From: Clavelina lepadiformis
Taxonomy: Eukaryota > Chordata > Ascidiacea > Aplousobranchia > Clavelinidae
DNA length: 64,000 bases
NCBI RefSeq assembly: GCF_947623445.1
Contig: NC_135246.1
Coordinates: forward strand, 1,738,501-1,802,500
Reading direction: 5' to 3'
Program-made: the position numbers and the translations under genes
In this document: positions 61,366 through 64,000 of the stretch, in pieces
Numbering within the stretch: position 1 is the first letter of the stretch
Layout of the letters: every line of letters starts with the position of its first letter
Notes under the pieces: generated by a model
What the model was told of the DNA's origin: nothing
Seen by the model: only the letters and a program-made list of their open reading frames with translations
Database searches by the model: none

Positions 61366-62535
61366 ACAAGCTTTTACAAATATCGATTTCGTAATGCGAT
61401 TTAAATTAATTTACCTCAGTTAAAATTTTAAAACTTTAAATGCATTTGTACATACCAAAACTTTGGTTATGTCAAGGTGCTTGTTTTAGGAGATGTACGG
61501 TGTATATTTGAAGAAGGGGCAAGAGTCTGATTTTATGACTTAATGTGTAGTAAAATTACCAAGAATACAGTCGCGATTACTTTATGCATACAAAGTATAG
61601 GTATGCCTGCGACTACACCATACTGGTATACGACAGATTTCACATACCTCTATCTCCCGCTGTATATAGGATTAATATATAGATTGCATATTTTGACCTT
61701 AAGGGGGCGTCAAACACCAAAAACTAAGATCTTTATGAATTTGTTGTACTCCTACGTAGGGCTTTAAAATAGCACTTTAGGCCAATCGAAAAACACCATG
61801 TTTTCAATCCTGGGAACTACCCTTGCAGTTGTCGTGCTTCAATGTCCCAGGTCGCGTGCAGAATTAGGCTAAAAAGTAGTATGAAAGTAGCCAAGATCGA
61901 TTTTTAGACCAAAATTTTAGTGTTTATTTTGCGTCTTTGTAAAAAACGTTTGAATCATGTTTTTTGATGGCTTTTTATGGAATGATATTGTAGTTCAAAG
62001 CATACTAAATTGCCATGCAAAATTTCAGAGAGCCCCATAAAAGATTTTTTGAGCAAACAGTCTTTCAGTAAAATCACTGTATAAAAATACAAACAAAGAT
62101 TTTATGGCATTTTTGGTGTTTAGCCCCTCCTGAAATACAAATTTTCTTCTTACTCATGCCAAATTTTACGTACGTCTTGAAGGCGATCTTAAAATTTGAA
62201 ACAATTCATTTTCTAGGATAATTCCAAGGCCAAAACACAAAATCGACCATATTGCCCCTGATTGGCTAAAACATATTTTAAAAGCCTTACGTAAGAGTCT
62301 AACAAACTCAGAAAAGTTTAAGTTTTTCACAGATACGTTTCTTTCATACATAGCACTCGTAATATTATCTTTACGCGATGAGAACCTTTTCGTTCATTTA
62401 CAGAACCACTGTTTTTATGTAAATATTTGAAGTTTCTTTTTTACACATTAAAACAAGTTTTACGGCCCAATGTGTGTACAAATTAATTAAGTCTGCAATG
62501 TACCATGCACGAAACAGGAAGCTTTTAGCAAAAAA

Positions 62536-62830
62536 GAGTTGAGTCCAGCTATATTAACCGGGCTACGACACTCGGCCTATTCACGGGTGCTGTCCCGCTA
62601 CTGGTCAACGCGGGAACTTTTGGCTGCTCCCTTTCGGACCTGACACGGTTCGTTCCTCCTTAGACAACCTGGACACCTTAAGTTTCCATAAGACGACCAT
62701 ATTGACGCTGAGCTTAGCGCGGACACCTGCTCGACATAGGTCCAAGTACCGCACATTTCCCAGTTTCAAGTTGTTCAACAACTCCAGCTTCCAAGTAACT
62801 GGATTACAGGCGCGCGCCACAACGCCCGGC
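62536..62830 (-). ncRNA. 7SL: SRP (7SL) RNA, unit 30
   Basis: G186T in helix 8, and a 3'-domain change shared with units 28 and 29. Alu domain has the majority sequence with no internal T-run. T-run 62530-62535. Confidence 0.95.
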
Positions 62831-63018
62831 GAGCCTACAGCCACTAAATGGAGCGTATAAACATCAAATTATTTTTGGAACGTCGAGATTTGATTTCCAT
62901 ATACGAAACAAATAAATCCCAATTTGGTTCTTTGAAAACTGCCTCAATGTTTACAAATATACATTGTGTGAATAAACCAATGTTTTGCGTTTATTCTGCG
63001 AATGGATACATTCGAAAT

Positions 63019-63091
63019 CGTGCACGGCAGGACTCGAACCTGCAATCTTCTGATCCGAAGTCAGACGCGTTATCCATTAAGCTACGTGCCC
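63019..63091 (-). tRNA. trnR-UCG: tRNA-Arg(TCG), unit 30, degenerate
   Basis: T12/C23 and G2/A71 mismatches as in units 12 and 14, but with G19 intact. This is an intermediate in that decay series, so the G19 change came last. Confidence 0.83.
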
Positions 63092-63445
63092 TGTTAAAGA
63101 AAAGTATTCAACGTAACTTACATCAATACGAGATTGGTGTAATCTGAATCCGTTTGTGCAGCATCTCGTTCACATGGCAAATCCTTACAAGTAAAGGACT
63201 GACCTGAAAATTTCGTTAAATGCGTGAAAGATCATCCTGCACCAGCTATTTGCAAAAGTGCTCTTGAGTTCTGCTTAAACTAACAATTTCACCACATGGA
63301 AGAGATTGCCCGTGTCCGTCAAGTATAAACTTCATATGTCTCAAATCCTTTCTCGGTAAATGAAACTGGAAGATATTTGGATTTTAAAACTAAGCAAAGG
63401 TTTCTCAATAGTTTTGATTGTCTACGGATTCGTAGAAAGTTTGAA

Positions 63446-63518
63446 CGAGCACGCCAGGATTCGAACCTGGAATCTTCTGATCCGTAGTCAGACGCGTTAT
63501 CCATTGCGCCACGCACCC
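63446..63518 (-). tRNA. trnR-ACG: tRNA-Arg(ACG), unit 30
   Basis: Variable loop AGATT as in units 1, 17 and 29, with a perfect T-stem. AGATT is also the state of the TCG tRNA, so it may be ancestral. The window ends before the next SRP gene. Confidence 0.97.
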
Positions 63519-64000
63519 ACAAGTTTTTACAAATATAGATTTCGTAATGCGATTTAAATGAATTTACCTCAGTTAAAATTTTAAAACTTTAAATGCATTT
63601 GTACATACCAAAACTTTGGTTACGTCAAGGTGCTTGTTTTAGGAGATGTACGGTGTATATTTGAAGAAGGGGCAAGAGTCTGATTTTATGACCTAATGTG
63701 TAGTAAAATTACCAAGAATACAGTCGCGATTACTTTTTGCATACAAAGTATAGGTATGCCTGCGACTACACCATACTGGTATACGACAGATTTCACATAC
63801 CTCTATCTCCCGCTGTATATAGGATTAATATATAGATTGCATATTTTGACCTTAAGGGGGCGTCAAACACCAAAAACTAAGATCTTTATGAATTTGTTGT
63901 ACTCCTACGTAGGGCTTTAAAATAGCACTTTAGGCCAATCGAAAAACAGCATGTTTTCAATCCTGGGAACTACCCTTGCAGTTGGCGTGCTTCAATGTCC

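Larger units (their letters stand above)
1..64000. repeat. Tandem array: 30 units of ~2.15 kb, each with SRP RNA + tRNA-Arg(TCG) + tRNA-Arg(ACG)
   Basis: The same ~2.15 kb sequence recurs without interruption from the first base to the last. Successive unit lengths are 2153, 2153, 2153, 2148, 2151, 2152, 2151, 2151, 2151, 2151, 2151, 2153, 2152, 2153, 2153, 2153, 2153, 2153, 2153, 2148, 2151, 2152, 2152, 2151, 2151, 2151, 2151, 2151 and 2152 bp, plus a truncated last unit. Genes and spacers are about equally conserved, with few substitutions per unit, so homogenisation rather than selection on genes alone keeps the copies alike. All genes point the same way (minus). There are no single-copy islands, transposon insertions or inverted units. 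Confidence 0.99.

Noticed and set aside
1-64000. CRISPR array, rDNA, histone or mobile-element array
   Set aside because: The repeat period is 2.15 kb with no short direct repeats, no rRNA or 5S sequence, and no transposase, reverse transcriptase or terminal repeats.
1-64000. Array as a pure assembly artefact
   Set aside because: Units carry many distinct shared and private variants in a coherent duplication history, and units differ in length, which a simple looped assembly would not produce. Exact copy number still cannot be judged from sequence alone.

Overview
The window is one uninterrupted tandem array. A unit of about 2,151-2,153 bp is repeated 30 times head to tail, with neither array edge visible. 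Every unit carries the same three RNA polymerase III-type genes, all transcribed from the minus strand: tRNA-Arg with anticodon ACG, then tRNA-Arg with anticodon TCG, then a full-length signal recognition particle (SRP, 7SL) RNA gene of about 295 nt. That makes about 90 small RNA genes in 64 kb. I see no credible protein-coding gene.

The organism is a eukaryote and very probably an animal. The tRNAs have internal A and B boxes and no encoded CCA. The SRP RNA has an Alu domain and an S domain that can be read against vertebrate 7SL almost position for position (UGUAAU at nt 23-28, helix 6 tetraloop at nt 145-148, helix 8 GAAA tetraloop at nt 196-199). The AT-rich spacers suggest an invertebrate. 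I cannot name the species.

Layout of one unit on the + strand, using unit 1: spacer 1-131; SRP RNA 138-432 (minus) with its T-run at 132-136; spacer 433-620; tRNA-Arg(TCG) 621-693 (minus); spacer 694-1047; tRNA-Arg(ACG) 1048-1120 (minus); long spacer 1121-2284, which runs into unit 2. Units start at 1, 2154, 4307, 6460, 8608, 10759, 12911, 15062, 17213, 19364, 21515, 23666, 25819, 27971, 30124, 32277, 34430, 36583, 38736, 40889, 43037, 45188, 47340, 49492, 51643, 53794, 55945, 58096, 60247 and 62399. Unit 30 is cut by the window end.

Units are nearly identical, but shared private variants record how the array grew. Units 1-6 recur as units 17-22, a shift of 34,429 bp. A two-unit block spanning units 11-13 recurs one block later. 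Single-unit duplications gave units 8/9, 15/16 and 28/29. This is what unequal exchange plus homogenisation produces.

The most unusual points are: (i) the linkage of SRP RNA with two CGN-reading arginine tRNAs as one amplification unit; (ii) an arginine-tRNA body carrying an ACA anticodon in units 8, 9 and 25; (iii) a subfamily of SRP genes (units 28, 29) with a TTTT eight bases into the gene; (iv) an SRP helix 6 variant in units 2, 4, 18 and 20; and (v) a subset of TCG tRNAs with broken D-stems.
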